Of a stretch of 64,000 nucleotides of DNA, positions 35,901 to 46,185 are shown piece by piece. The stretch is from Nipponacmea schrenckii. Its lineage: Eukaryota; Mollusca; Gastropoda; Lottiidae. The stretch lies in contig CM060202.1 in assembly GCA_030562195.1 (NCBI GenBank), forward strand, positions 5,456,001 to 5,520,000, in the 5' to 3' direction. The notes beneath the pieces were generated by a model that was not told the origin of the DNA, made no database searches, and saw nothing but the letters and a program-made list of their open reading frames with translations. The first letter of the stretch is position 1, and the number at the start of each line of letters is the position of its first letter. A program made the translations under genes and the position numbers.

Positions 35901-38900
35901 TGTGTTGTAAAAATATCAGGGCTTCACCACACCCACTAAGTCTAATAACTTGTTTTGATTGGTTGGGATACTTCAACTAGAAATGTCAAAATTTGGGTCC
36001 TGACCAAAAGATAAAGAAATAACATTAACCTACAAAACAACACAATATGACTTTATGACCTGTTTATAATCTTCTTAACTCTTCTTGTAGTATTTTATCT
36101 GTTTAATTAGAGTGTAATTTTATACTAAAAATTTTAGCAAATTATATTTATACATATTGATTTATATATTTCTTTTAAAGATGTGAATTAGCACATTATA
36201 AATCTGTTCGAATTTTGTTTTTAAGTTAAATAGAACTAAAAAAAAAATATATGAATGTCAAAATCGCTTATTTTCTACTAGGCGTATTTTCAAAAGTTTA
36301 AGGTCTATAACTAAAATAAAGATATTGTTAGAAAGCTAATGAAAAGCGCATTACAATAATGTCAATAAGAATGTTGCCAAGAGTCTTGTTTATGCGCTAT
36401 GATCATCTGAAGATACGAGAAATATGCAAATTACCCATTTTCAGAACCCTATTAAACCAAAAGTTCTTTACCAAAATTAGAAAATGAGGTATCATGTGAA
36501 ACTTTAGCCAATGAAGATGATTGTACAGAAAAATAAGGGCTGCAAAAAGTCAAGTTCAAAAGTTATTAACTTTCAAACAGAAACCTATTCTTTAAAAAAA
36601 ATGGCAGGACCTAGTTGAACGACAAATTTGAAATTGAAAAAAACGTCATTAGAGGACCTTGATAATTATTCAAATTATATTTTAAAATAAGTTTTAAAAA
36701 ATCGGATTAAATATGAATTTAAAAAACTTTGTAGAAGACAATGGAACAATTCTGACGATCATGGATATATCTTTGTTAATACAACAAAACCAACTGGACA
36801 AAAAGTTCTAACAAATATTTGTAATTAAACACTGACCGATTGGAATAAAATATTAAAAAGAAATAAAGAATACATTAAAACTAAAGATAAAATAAAATCT
36901 AAAATTGAAGTCAGACGATTATCGCAAATGGGAATAGAGGAGAGTTTATCAACTTTGTTTAGGCCTCTATTAAAACAACAACAAGAAAATGTTCCTCCTA
37001 TAGAAAATGTTGCACCTCTAGAAATAGAAAACACAAATGAATTTATAATAAAATCACTTGATGATATAAAATGTTATTTTTCAAATCCTGACCCAGCTCT
37101 ACCCAAAACGATTAAACCAGTTGTTGACGATTATGGATTATTGTTAAATGATCATAGAATATTGTTTGATCACAATTCCCCTAAATTTAAAATAGATACA
37201 AAGCCTTTTATATATGAATTAACACAAGGATTAATAGATTTGACTAACGGAGGAGACATTGCCATCGCCAATGACACTGATTTGATAATTTATTATAAAA
37301 TTCTACTTGATACTAAAAAGACAGGAGCCTCAACAAACAGAATGAAAGAAGTTAAACTACATATAAAAGCTATGCGTGAAGTTCACGAATCAGATGAATA
37401 TTGGGAAGAAAATCCAATCATAGAAGAAATAGGCCATTTCAATGATTTCGTATCTGGAGAAGGAATAATTTTTTTATTAGATGATCCCGAACAATTACTT
37501 AACAGACTTAATGTAATTATTGAAGCAATGAAACATGGACATCAATCTGATTCAAATGAAATCCACGCTATTTTAAAAAGATTATTAGAAAAGGGAATTA
37601 TAAATAAAGACGATTACATGCATTTTTTAAAAAATGGATGAAGAATTTTTCATAAAAACATGTAAGTCCTCGAAAATAAGATTAACCCTAGATTATGAAT
37701 GTGAACTCGATCCAAATAAAAACTATAAGTTCGAACTAAAATATTTTTCAGTTTACAATTCAATAAGAAATGTTAGTGAACAGAATAAATTGAAAATTTC
37801 TAAAGACAATGAAAAAACATTTAAATTATTAACATTATTACCAGGAAGTTATGAATATGTTTCCATCTATGAATTTATATCTCAATATATTGGAAGTCAT
37901 AAGGAAAGACCAAATATTGAATTCGAAGGTAATTTAAATCTGAACAACATAAAACTAAATCTAAAAGATCAAGTAGATTTCAATGTAGAAAACTCAATAA
38001 ATGAATTATTAGGTTTTGAAAAGAAATTGTATACTAAATCTACACTTGCTCCTTATAAAGCAAATATTGAAAACGACATCAATATCATCAATATTCATTG
38101 TAATTTGGTTGATGGTGGATTTTTCAATAAAAACAAACAACAAATCATTTTCAGTATTCCAACGTTTACAGTTCCAATCGGTTATAGAATAGTAGAATAA
38201 CCGTTTCAAACAACATATCTTTCATTAAATACCACAGGTATTAAAGATATCAATTAAGATATAAAAGATGGACATGGAAGATATGTAGATTTTGGTGAGG
38301 AAGAAATATGTATTCAATTAGATGTTTCCTCATCTTCATCCATAATTATATAATCGTAATCATCCAATTCGTAATTTTCAACCATATTAACTTCATCTTT
38401 ATTATTATAGGGATACATAATTCCATTTCTGTTTGGTGGTTTTCTTTTTATCAAATTTAAATTATATTTGAATACTTTCTTTTGTTTATCTTTCGGAATT
38501 ACCACACCTTCGGAAAAATTGTTTTCCAAGGTATATCGAATTCGTTTTCAATATCTTCTCCATTTGCTAATTTAAGATAATCTTCCACACTCAACTTTGA
38601 TTTTGTATATCCTTTAAAAGTTTCCTTTTCCACTAATTCTCTATTATAATTTAGGATGATATTGTATTTTACTTTTGGAGCCAAATATAAACCAAATATA
38701 ATACCACCATCCCCATAATCATTCTTCCCTTTTCCGTATTCCGTTTCAGAAGTTTATCCACCTTGTTCCAATATATCCCAATTCCTACCTGATGTGTATA
38801 AGCTATCGGTATCAGTGTAATATATTTCTGGTTTTCTAAAACCATCAATAACATGAATAAAATTATTCATTATTCGTTTGCTATGTGCTTAGATGAATAA

Positions 38901-41900
38901 ACCCAAATGACTCGGTGTTAATCGTGTTGTGTTTGTTGGTTTGATAATTACGGGTTGTTCCTTTTCTTTTTCTACTATATATTGTTGTTCATTTACTTTT
39001 TCATAACTTTTTATATTTGAATCAAAATTTGCTTTAAGAGTTTCTTCAGAAATTCTATAATTATATCTTTCTGAACAGTTTTACCGTATAAAGAATAACC
39101 CAATAATTTCATACAATCTCTGCCAACTAAATTTCCCTGTTGATTATATTTGTTTCTTTCTTCCTTCAAAGTTAAAACATAATCTTTAAAAGGAGGTGTT
39201 ATGAAATTTTCTTCATCTTCCCATCTAATATATTGATAACTTTTACACCAGCTCGAAAAATTTCATGTATGTCAACAGAAGTGAGAACGTCATTACAAAA
39301 TCCATTTCTAAATCTTATCCTATCAATAGATTTTGTTTTGGGTTTATCATCATTTATAACAGTGTAATTTATTTTGTCTTTGGCTGGTATTGGTTGAAAA
39401 AACATATTTTTGGATATTCAAACCAAACAGATAAAATAGCACACCTTGGTCTAAATTGTTCCTTTTCAGATTCTTTTAAAGCTCTTGCTGATTCACCTTT
39501 GTATTCACCATCACACATAGCAGAAGCATAAAGACCATTAGCGTCAATTTCCATTAATTTAGAACACGAGATTTTCTTCAACTCTTCGTTAAAATAATAG
39601 TAAACTCTTCTAGCGTTATCAATTTTAAAACTGGGATACAGTGAAAGCAAAATTTATCCAATACATTTTGCAGGGCTCTTTCACTATTGGCAAAAAAGCA
39701 AAGTGTCATCCGCAAAAAGCAAAAAGTGAATGATGGTATTAGATATACCAAATCTGGGTCAGCACTTTCAAGACAATTTTTAATGTCATTAATAAATAAC
39801 AAAAATAGCAATGGTGAAAGTGGTTTACCTTGTTTCACTCCTGAAAAACTATAGAACTTTTCTGATAATTGGCCTTTTAACTTGATCACACTATTTACTT
39901 GTTGATACATTGGTCTAATCATATTTTACTGCTGACCCCTACCGAATGAAGCTTAGCCAGTAGGAAGTTCCTAAAATCAAATGCTTTCCTAAAGTCAATG
40001 ATTGCACAATATAATTTTTACCACTGTTAATCGAATGGTTAATCACTCCGTTAAGAATAAAGATTGCGTCTAACGTGCTACGTTTATCTCTAAAGCCAAA
40101 TTGAGGATCAATTATCTTACTATTAGACTCGCACCATTTAGTTAGTCTGTAGTTACTGTTAATGAGAATAGCTTAGCAAAAGCACTCATAATAGAAATTC
40201 CTTTAAAATTGTCAACCTTGTTAAGGTCGCCTTTTTGGGAACAGGCACCAATAAACTATCAGACCACCCCGAAGGATAGAAACCTGATCTATAAATAATG
40301 CTAAAAATTTGGCTTAGTAATGGGATAAGAAGATCAGACCCTTCTATAAAAAATTCGTTGTATAATTGTTCGGGACCCGTACTTTTTCATATATGAGTTT
40401 TTTTGATGGCCAGCTCGACTTCACTTTCTGAAATATCCTTATCTAGGCTTTCAATGAGAATTTACTTTATCGTTAGATGTTTCATCTGATGACCGGTAGC
40501 TGTAAATTTTCCTTAAAATAACAAAGAAAGTCCTCAGAAGTTAAATTTGTCTTAGTTACTCTAGATTTTTGACATTTTAAGTGGTTCCAGAGAAGTGTAG
40601 GATTCGATTTGGCAATTTTATTTATATTTTGACCGATCTTTCTCCCATACTTGGCATTAGCTCTGCGTTTAACCGTATTATATGAACTTCGACAAGCACA
40701 GAATGATTTTTGGTTTTGGAGACATCGATTTTTAAAAAAATTTACATTTCTACATTTTGAAAAAAAAAATAATCTGGATTTATTGTTAAACTTCTTTTCA
40801 TTTTTCCATTTTCTCTGTAAAGACTTTTCTGTAAATATATTAATTATTGGTAAACGAAGTATATCTCTTGTGGTTTTGAGAGAACAATGAGTTACTTTCG
40901 ACATATTTTTAATAACAATCCAATTATAAAAACCACTACCGTTATGTGAATCTAACGTTAATTGTTTTTGATCAACATTTCCTTAATATTTTAACATTTA
41001 ATCTATACAATCTATACCTACAAATATATGTACTATATCCATTGTTTTTTCATAAAATTCTCCAGGAACATTATCAGTAGATTTTAGATCTGGAAAACGC
41101 CCATTTATTCGTTCTTATATTTTTCGCAGCTTTTCCAAATTTACTAAAGAACATGCATATGATATCGTTTTACCGGTTTCCTTTTTCTGTATAGGTCTCG
41201 GAATCCCAAGCATAAAGAGTTTCAGGTTCGGAGTTTTGTGACATGGACGCTGGATTAAATTCGGAAACAAGTTCAATGTTATCGTTAATACAGGTTTTCC
41301 ATACTTGTTGATAGTTATCTTTTATTTCTTTATTTCCTAAACCTTTGTTATCTCTTTTTATCAAACAGAAATGATTATTGTGTAAATACAAAACCCATTC
41401 TAATTGAGTGTTTATTTTTCTAGGATATAAAGTTCTATCTTTAGGATTATAAATTTGGAACGAAATTTTTATTTTTCGTTGAATTCTCCGATTCGAGCTT
41501 GAGTCATTATTCCCTTTCTTTAATGTTTTGAATAGGAATAAATAAAATCATTAAACTCTTTTGTCAAATCACGTTTTAAAACATAATTAACACATTTAAT
41601 AAAACACGCTCCGTCAGTTGGAATATAACAATATTCTCCAACGTATTCTTTGATTGTAAATAGCAGTTGAGTTCCTTTTCCTATATTTGATCTTTTGATT
41701 GGTTTGAAATCGAGTTCTTCTATGGTAATTATTTTATCAGATTTGCTTCGTTCGAAAAAGATAAATAATTTATCTAAATATTTTCTTATTAAATTTGATA
41801 TGGTTTTATTATATAATTTCTTTTTGGAGGTAAATCCAATAGTAATTAAACCGCCGTCAGAGCTCCTAGGATAGATGGAATAAATATTGGAAGAGAAATA

Positions 41901-44900
41901 CTTGCTTTTACAGTAGTTGCTGTTGCTATAAGACAAGCTGATATAACACTTATAGTTTTAAAAGTAGTGTCTATCCATATTCAACATTTTGGTAACTTTT
42001 TGTAATGATTGAATTCTCCTTCTAACCCCTTTTGTTTAGCATCGAAACATCTCTATTTGTGATAAACCAATGTTTTTCGAAGACAAATATGCTTTATTGT
42101 CTTTGTTTTTGTAACCCAGATATTCCACAATAATGGTATTGTAATTGATCCAGATAATTAACATTATTAGGTAAATATTTTGACCGTGGTGGTAATTCTG
42201 TTATACTTCCTATTTATAAACGTGCAAAGTAATCGGCAATTTTTATTATTTTCTTTTATAAATATGGGAGCTGTTACAAATGTTTTTTTGATTTATGAAT
42301 ATCAATTGAATTAAAATTTTTTCAAAATCAAAATAAAATCTTCAAATTCTTTCCATTTCAAAAAAAGTATGTAATTTTCTACGGTGGCTTACATACGACA
42401 TAAATTATTTTTTTTTATTTTTTGAAAAATTAAACAAAAAAATTTATTTTCCACCAAGGTGAAAATACTTTACCTTATAATTATCTTTTGAAAAAGTTTA
42501 TACAGTTTTAACATTTTTTTCTTCTTTGATGTATTATTATTGACCAAATATCTAGAAAGCAATCAAACTGAATCACCATAAAATAATTGTGAAAAAAATA
42601 TTGATTTTATTTTTACTTTAAATGGAAATAATATAGTAATAACCGGATCAAGATTACCTTCTGAACTCAACTCAAATTTTGCAATGTTTCTTGTCTCAAA
42701 AGCAGCTTTAAATTTAGATGGGGGAATTAATCTTCCTTTGTATTTTGCAATAAATCCATACTTTTCTAAAATACCGTCATTAAAGGGTAAACTAAAACAA
42801 TAAGGATTTTCTATAGGTAGAAATTTTTTTTATTAATTTCTTGAAACATCTTTTTAATTTTTTATGTCTCTTGACTCAATTTTTCGGTCTAATTGAGATA
42901 TTGATGATTTTAATCTCTCCAACTGCCCTTTGTCTACTACATTAGCCAATTGCTGTTCGATATAGGTTTTAATTTCTGTTAGGTCATTGTTATCGGTTCT
43001 AGATTAGATAATTTTTGTTTTAATTTTTCTTCGTTTATACCTTGTTTGATATTAACTATTAGTTGTTTTACATTTGATTTTTGTTTGGTAATTTTATCGT
43101 CTAATTGGGTTATTTTTAAATTTTGTAACTGAGTTTTATCGGCTACACTAACTAATTGTTGTTGAATATAGGTTTTAATTTCTGCTAGCTCGTTATTATT
43201 ATTAGTTTCTAGTTTAGACAATTCTTGTTTCAGTTTTTTTCGCTTATACCTGGTTTAATATTATCTATTAGTTGTTTCAAATCTAATTTCTGTTTTTTAT
43301 TTATATGATATTAATGAGGTTAAATACTGTAACTGAGTTTTATCAACCACATTAACTAATTGTTGTCGAACGTAAGTTTTAATTTCTGTTTGTTTACTGT
43401 CAACATTAAGTTTTGTTTCTAAATTAGTCAATTCCTCTTTTAATCTTTCTTCATTTAAACCTGGTTTAATGTTGCTTATTAGATCTTTAACATTTAATTT
43501 TTGTTTGGTAATTTTTTTAACTTGTAATAAATTAAAATTTTCTAACTGAGATTTATCAACTACATTAACTAATTGTTGTTGAATATAGGTTTTAATTTTT
43601 GTTAGTTCATCGTCGTCATTGAGTTTCGTTTTCAGATTAGCTAATTCTTGTTTCAATCTTTCTTCATTTACACCTGGTTTAATGTTACCTATCAGTTGTT
43701 AAATATCTGATTTTTGCTTTGTCATTTTTTCGTCTAGTTGTGATATTAATAAATTTATTCTCTCTGAATTTTATCAACTATATTAGCTAATTGTTGTTGA
43801 TAACTTTCTAATTTTTTTATGATGTGAGTCTAAAAGTTTTTGATGGTTTTCTAATTGGTTTTTACTATCATTATCTAATACAGTTATTTTTTTATGTAAA
43901 CTTTTTGTTGTTTGAATTTATGTAATATAAGGCATTTAGGCAGAGTGTGCAAAAACAAGGAAATATTCTTTATGGCCCAGTGTACAAGGGTAATATATGA
44001 ATCAGCTGAGGAAATTCTTATTATTGTAATGCCGAGTCAGTCCTTTGAAGTCAAAGATCAATCGTATTCAAAGCTTTGGGCATCATAAGATAAATCAGAT
44101 TATTGTGACCTTGCAACATCTTATTACATGTATACCATTCAGACACTATACATAAATGAAGTCTGCAGATTATAGTTGGGGTCTGCGGAATATAGTATAG
44201 GGGGTCTGCGGAATATAGTATAGGGGGTCTGCGGATTCTTGTATAGGGGGTTTGCAGATTATAGTTGGGGTCTGCGGAATATAGTATAGGGGGTCTGCGG
44301 ATTATAGTTCGGGGTCTGCGACCTTCGGATTATACACGTCTGCGATCTTCGAATTATACACTACTTACAACCCTGCACCCACGAAGGAATGGAAAAATCC
44401 TGATTTTTGTGCCTTAGTTTTTCTGACCCTCCACCAGCCATAATAGTCCGAAACTTGATGACTCTATTCCCAGCCTCTGATAGCCATTTGGACAGATATG
44501 ACTATGACTAGGGGAGAGTCAGAAAAACTAGGCACCTAAAACTTGGGATTTTCCACAACTCCGCGGGTGCGTGCTTTTTAAGAGTATTTTCATACCTCGA
44601 TTCCACTAAACCTCGATATATTTGGAAAGATAGATGCTTTTTCTTCGTATGCTTCTGATGCTTCTTCTGATGAGCGCCTCCAGTCTATTAAAGCTCCTTG
44701 GTCTTATCCTAGTAACCGAGAATATATTAAGACTTTGGAAGTGTGTGATGAAAGATTTATTTTAATTCAAACTTAAATCATTACAAAACTTGTGTCAAAG
44801 TTTACATTTGGGTACTACTTTACATACATACAATTTAACTTTTGGTGATGTTTTTCAGTGAAGAATTGAATCCAAACAAGAAACGTGAAGCCAGTGATGG

Positions 44901-46185
44901 ATATTTAGAATCCTCTGATTTTTTTATGGCGGTAGCTTTCCTTTCTGCTAAGAGAAGTAGAGATCCTAAAACACAGGTGAACTAACAGAGAAATCTCTTA
45001 CTTGTTATTTGTGTATAAATATCAAGGCCAACACTGATCTACTGCAAGAATAAAACAAAATGGCTTTTTGTATTGTTGAAATTAAAATCAAGCAAACTAT
45101 TTAGCATAAGGATAAATTTATGAAAGATAGTTCAAGTAATATTTAATTATTGGTTATTATAATGTATTTTTCCCTTTCATTAGAACATATCTACTATACA
45201 TCAAATTTAAATCTTTATTGTTTTCTCCTAAACAGGTGGGAGCATGTATTGTTAATAGTGAAAATAAAGTAGTTGGCATTGGTTATAATGGTATGCCAAA
45301 TGGATGTTCTGATGATGATATGCCATGGAGAAGACATTTAGGCAGCAATAATATTTTAGAAACCAAAACACTATTTGGTACATATTTTAAAGTTTCATGT
45401 TATTTTTGTCTTGTCTTGATTGGGTTAATGAAGATGGGCAGCACCATATTGTTTGATATGAGACAAAGCTTGTCTGGACATTAGCATAAGCTGTCTCTTT
45501 CCCAATTTCCATTTGTCATAGAATCTCTAATGGACATTGCTTGAAGTTATTATTTATTTCAGAAAAAAATCTTTTAAATCTTGATAACAGTGAACCCAGT
45601 CAAAATCTGATGATACTTTGTATTCTATTCCAATTCTCTTTTTTGTAAATAATTATGTAGAATCTGAATTGAAGTTTTAAATTTTTTAGTGTGCCATGCA
45701 GAATTAAATGCAGTATTGAATAAGAATTCAGCTGATGTTAAAAACTGTTCAATATATGTAACATTATTTCCATGTAATGAATGTGCTAAAATACTCATTC
45801 AGTCGGGCATCAAGGAAGTGGTCTATTATTCTGATAAATACAAGGATCGGCCAGAATATAAAGCATCTAAAGTTATGTTTGATAAAGCTGGAGTTATTTA
45901 CAAGTGAGTCATTGGTTTCAGTAACATTTTATTTAAGGGTGTTTGTAAATATGCAGAATTTAAATATATCTACAAAATGACAAGTTGGTAAATGGAGAAC
46001 AGTCAGAAAGCTAGACTAGAGCTATATGAAATTATGGAATATTTCTATTTTATTTCAGACAATACCAGCGTCTCTGTGATACTAGTGAAATAGTCATAGA
46101 TTTTCCTAAGATAGACAGTAATAATCCTGTTGCTGCTAGTTCTGTTGCTGCTAGTTCTGTTGATGACTTAGGCCAAACAGAATAA
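32933..46185 (+). CDS. DCTD: dCMP deaminase, copy 2, 209 aa, intron 1 split by an 11.5-kb element
   Basis: Tandem duplicate of DCTD-1. Exons 32933-32961, 44859-44976, 45236-45377, 45690-45903 and 46059-46185; phases agree. Catalytic motifs are intact ([28 protein letters not shown]). Differences: exon 2 gains ASD and reads YLESSDFF where copy 1 and human have YLEWP[DE]YF, losing a conserved Trp; its donor is GTGAAC, not GTAAGC; the C-terminus runs 29 residues further ([20 protein letters not shown]). Similarity to copy 1 starts about 24,859/32,572 and continues past the poly(A) region; intron 3 is almost identical. The unit lacks the heat-shock element of copy 1. It could be functional only if the 11.9-kb intron 1 is spliced. 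Possibly specialised or decaying. Confidence 0.85.
33281..33363. repeat. 22-bp-arm hairpin
   Basis: GTAATAGAGCTTACAGATAT (33,281-33,300, plus CC) faces GGATATCTGTAAGCTTTATTAC (33,342-33,363): 21 of 22 positions pair, with a 39-bp GC-rich loop rich in CTCCGC. It looks like a tiny MITE or a structured remnant, in the left arm of the large element. Confidence 0.8.
33395..34742. mobile_element. GTCC-rich non-autonomous element, copy A
   Basis: Ends are ATACGCCCAC (33,395-33,404) and its complement GTGGGCGTAT (34,733-34,742). After the 5' end come a small hairpin (CCACATGAAAATGTGG), a run of GTCC units (about 33,435-33,470) and 8 or so tandem units of about 135-160 bp (CTTGTGTACGCAATAGAAGC, ...GAATGAAACTTGGTATGTGT, ATTCATCTTGATAATATCTC). 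It is nested in the left arm of the Polinton-like element. The same architecture recurs at 61.3 kb. Confidence 0.8.
34781..34975 (+). pseudogene. Remnant of a plus-strand gene of the large element
   Basis: Just after the GTCC element two adjacent frames look coding: [20 protein letters not shown] in one and, after a shift and stops, [19 protein letters not shown] ending YND and TGA. This reads like the C-terminal end of a gene whose upstream part was destroyed or displaced. Family not identified. From here to 36,700 nothing else is recognisable. Confidence 0.4.
36833..37641 (+). CDS. Element gene 1: conserved Polinton-associated protein of unknown role
   Basis: The frame opens after a stop at about 36,830 (residues [20 protein letters not shown], no ATG) and runs through the first ATG at 36,928 to TGA at 37,641; from that ATG it is 237 aa. 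The N-terminus is a charged helix. The middle has [19 protein letters not shown] and [15 protein letters not shown]. The C-terminus has a [17 protein letters not shown] block followed by [16 protein letters not shown]. From memory this block resembles a family common beside polymerase genes of invertebrate Polinton-like elements; its function is unknown to me, virion or scaffold being a guess. It overlaps gene 2 by 8 bp (ATGG before the stop). The true start probably lies upstream, so the 5' end may be broken. Confidence 0.65.
37634..38353 (+). pseudogene. Element gene 2: putative virion-type beta protein with two in-frame stops
   Basis: From ATG at 37,634 the frame is open for 188 codons to TAA at 38,198, where it ends in VPIGYRIVE. 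Reading on in the same frame shows a second TAA (38,255-38,257) and then conserved-looking sequence ([17 protein letters not shown]) to a final TAA at 38,351. Family members I recall continue through this region, with GYK/RIVE in mid-protein and a GE-I-I-L strand near the end, so both inner stops look like decay. Features: [29 protein letters not shown], and beta-strand-rich composition. A jelly-roll or minor virion protein is a plausible inference only. The end overlaps the convergent polymerase gene by about 40 bp. Confidence 0.6.
38314..41936 (-). pseudogene. Protein-primed family B DNA polymerase, broken
   Basis: Read on the minus strand from about 41,936 to 38,314. The N-terminal part has [16 protein letters not shown] (about 41.6 kb). 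An exonuclease I-type site DSETYT lies at about 41.2 kb and an exonuclease II-type [12 protein letters not shown] at about 40.9 kb. After a LINE insertion come motif A ([12 protein letters not shown], about 39.55 kb), motif B ([14 protein letters not shown], about 39.1 kb) and motif C (YTDTDSLY, about 38.8 kb), then an acidic C-terminus. Order and motifs fit Polinton/adintovirus and other protein-primed polymerases. Several frameshifts and stops (for example near 38,520 and 38,760) and the LINE, with loss of the middle, make it nonfunctional. Confidence 0.85.
39640..40830 (-). mobile_element. LINE (non-LTR retrotransposon) fragment inside the polymerase gene
   Basis: Minus-strand remnants of a reverse transcriptase in order: a basic linker ([20 protein letters not shown]...), [10 protein letters not shown], then [40 protein letters not shown], and an [12 protein letters not shown] catalytic site (about 39.7 kb), with several stops and frameshifts. 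It breaks off after LQNVLDKF, inside the RT domain, so endonuclease and 3' end are both missing. Junctions with the polymerase are approximate (plus or minus 20 bp). RTs of this type occur in CR1/L2/jockey-like clades; I cannot place it further. Confidence 0.8.
42563..43920 (-). pseudogene. Element gene: coiled-coil repeats plus compact C-terminal head (fibre-like)
   Basis: On the minus strand, about 43,920 to 42,870 encodes a long coiled coil built from a roughly 45-residue repeat: [K][13 protein letters not shown][ST]QL, then a K-ITKQK-NVK-LI-NIKPG link and an [13 protein letters not shown] stretch, at least four copies, broken by frameshifts. After another break (about 42,835) comes a 85-residue segment ending at TGA (42,563), with [35 protein letters not shown] and [18 protein letters not shown]: beta-rich and unlike the repeats. 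A shaft plus head layout resembles virus fibres; this is inference. I do not know the family by name. Base use is as AT-rich as the rest of the element. Confidence 0.55.
44160..44345. repeat. 22-bp GGGGTCTGCGGAATATAGTA repeats
   Basis: About seven irregular head-to-tail copies of GGGGTCTGCGGAATATAGTA-like units, near the right end of the large element. Sequence 43,920-44,660 otherwise shows no gene. Confidence 0.85.

Larger units (their letters stand above)
33155..44703. mobile_element. Degenerate Polinton/Maverick-like (adintovirus-type) element
   Basis: The insertion breaks DCTD-2 intron 1 at a site whose uninterrupted form is in DCTD-1 (ATCCTAGTAACTGAGAATAT at about 25,408). TCTTATCC stands on both sides (33,147-33,154; 44,702-44,709), a 6-8 bp duplication; Polintons make 6 bp. 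Just inside are imperfect inverted ends, GGAGCTTAAAAAATAGACTC... (33,157-33,183) against 44,674-44,697, matching at 21 of 24 positions with one 3-bp gap. Contents: two plus-strand genes (36.8-38.35 kb), family B polymerase (-, 38.3-41.9 kb), coiled-coil gene (-, 42.6-43.9 kb). No integrase, packaging ATPase, protease or major capsid gene is visible, and every large frame except one is broken, so the copy is dead. Long terminal repeats usual for Polintons are missing; class assignment is therefore tentative. Confidence 0.7.

Noticed and set aside
44580..44700. Coding-looking stretch near the element's right end ([20 protein letters not shown])
   Set aside because: It overlaps the inverted terminal sequence, has no continuation in frame and no recognised family.
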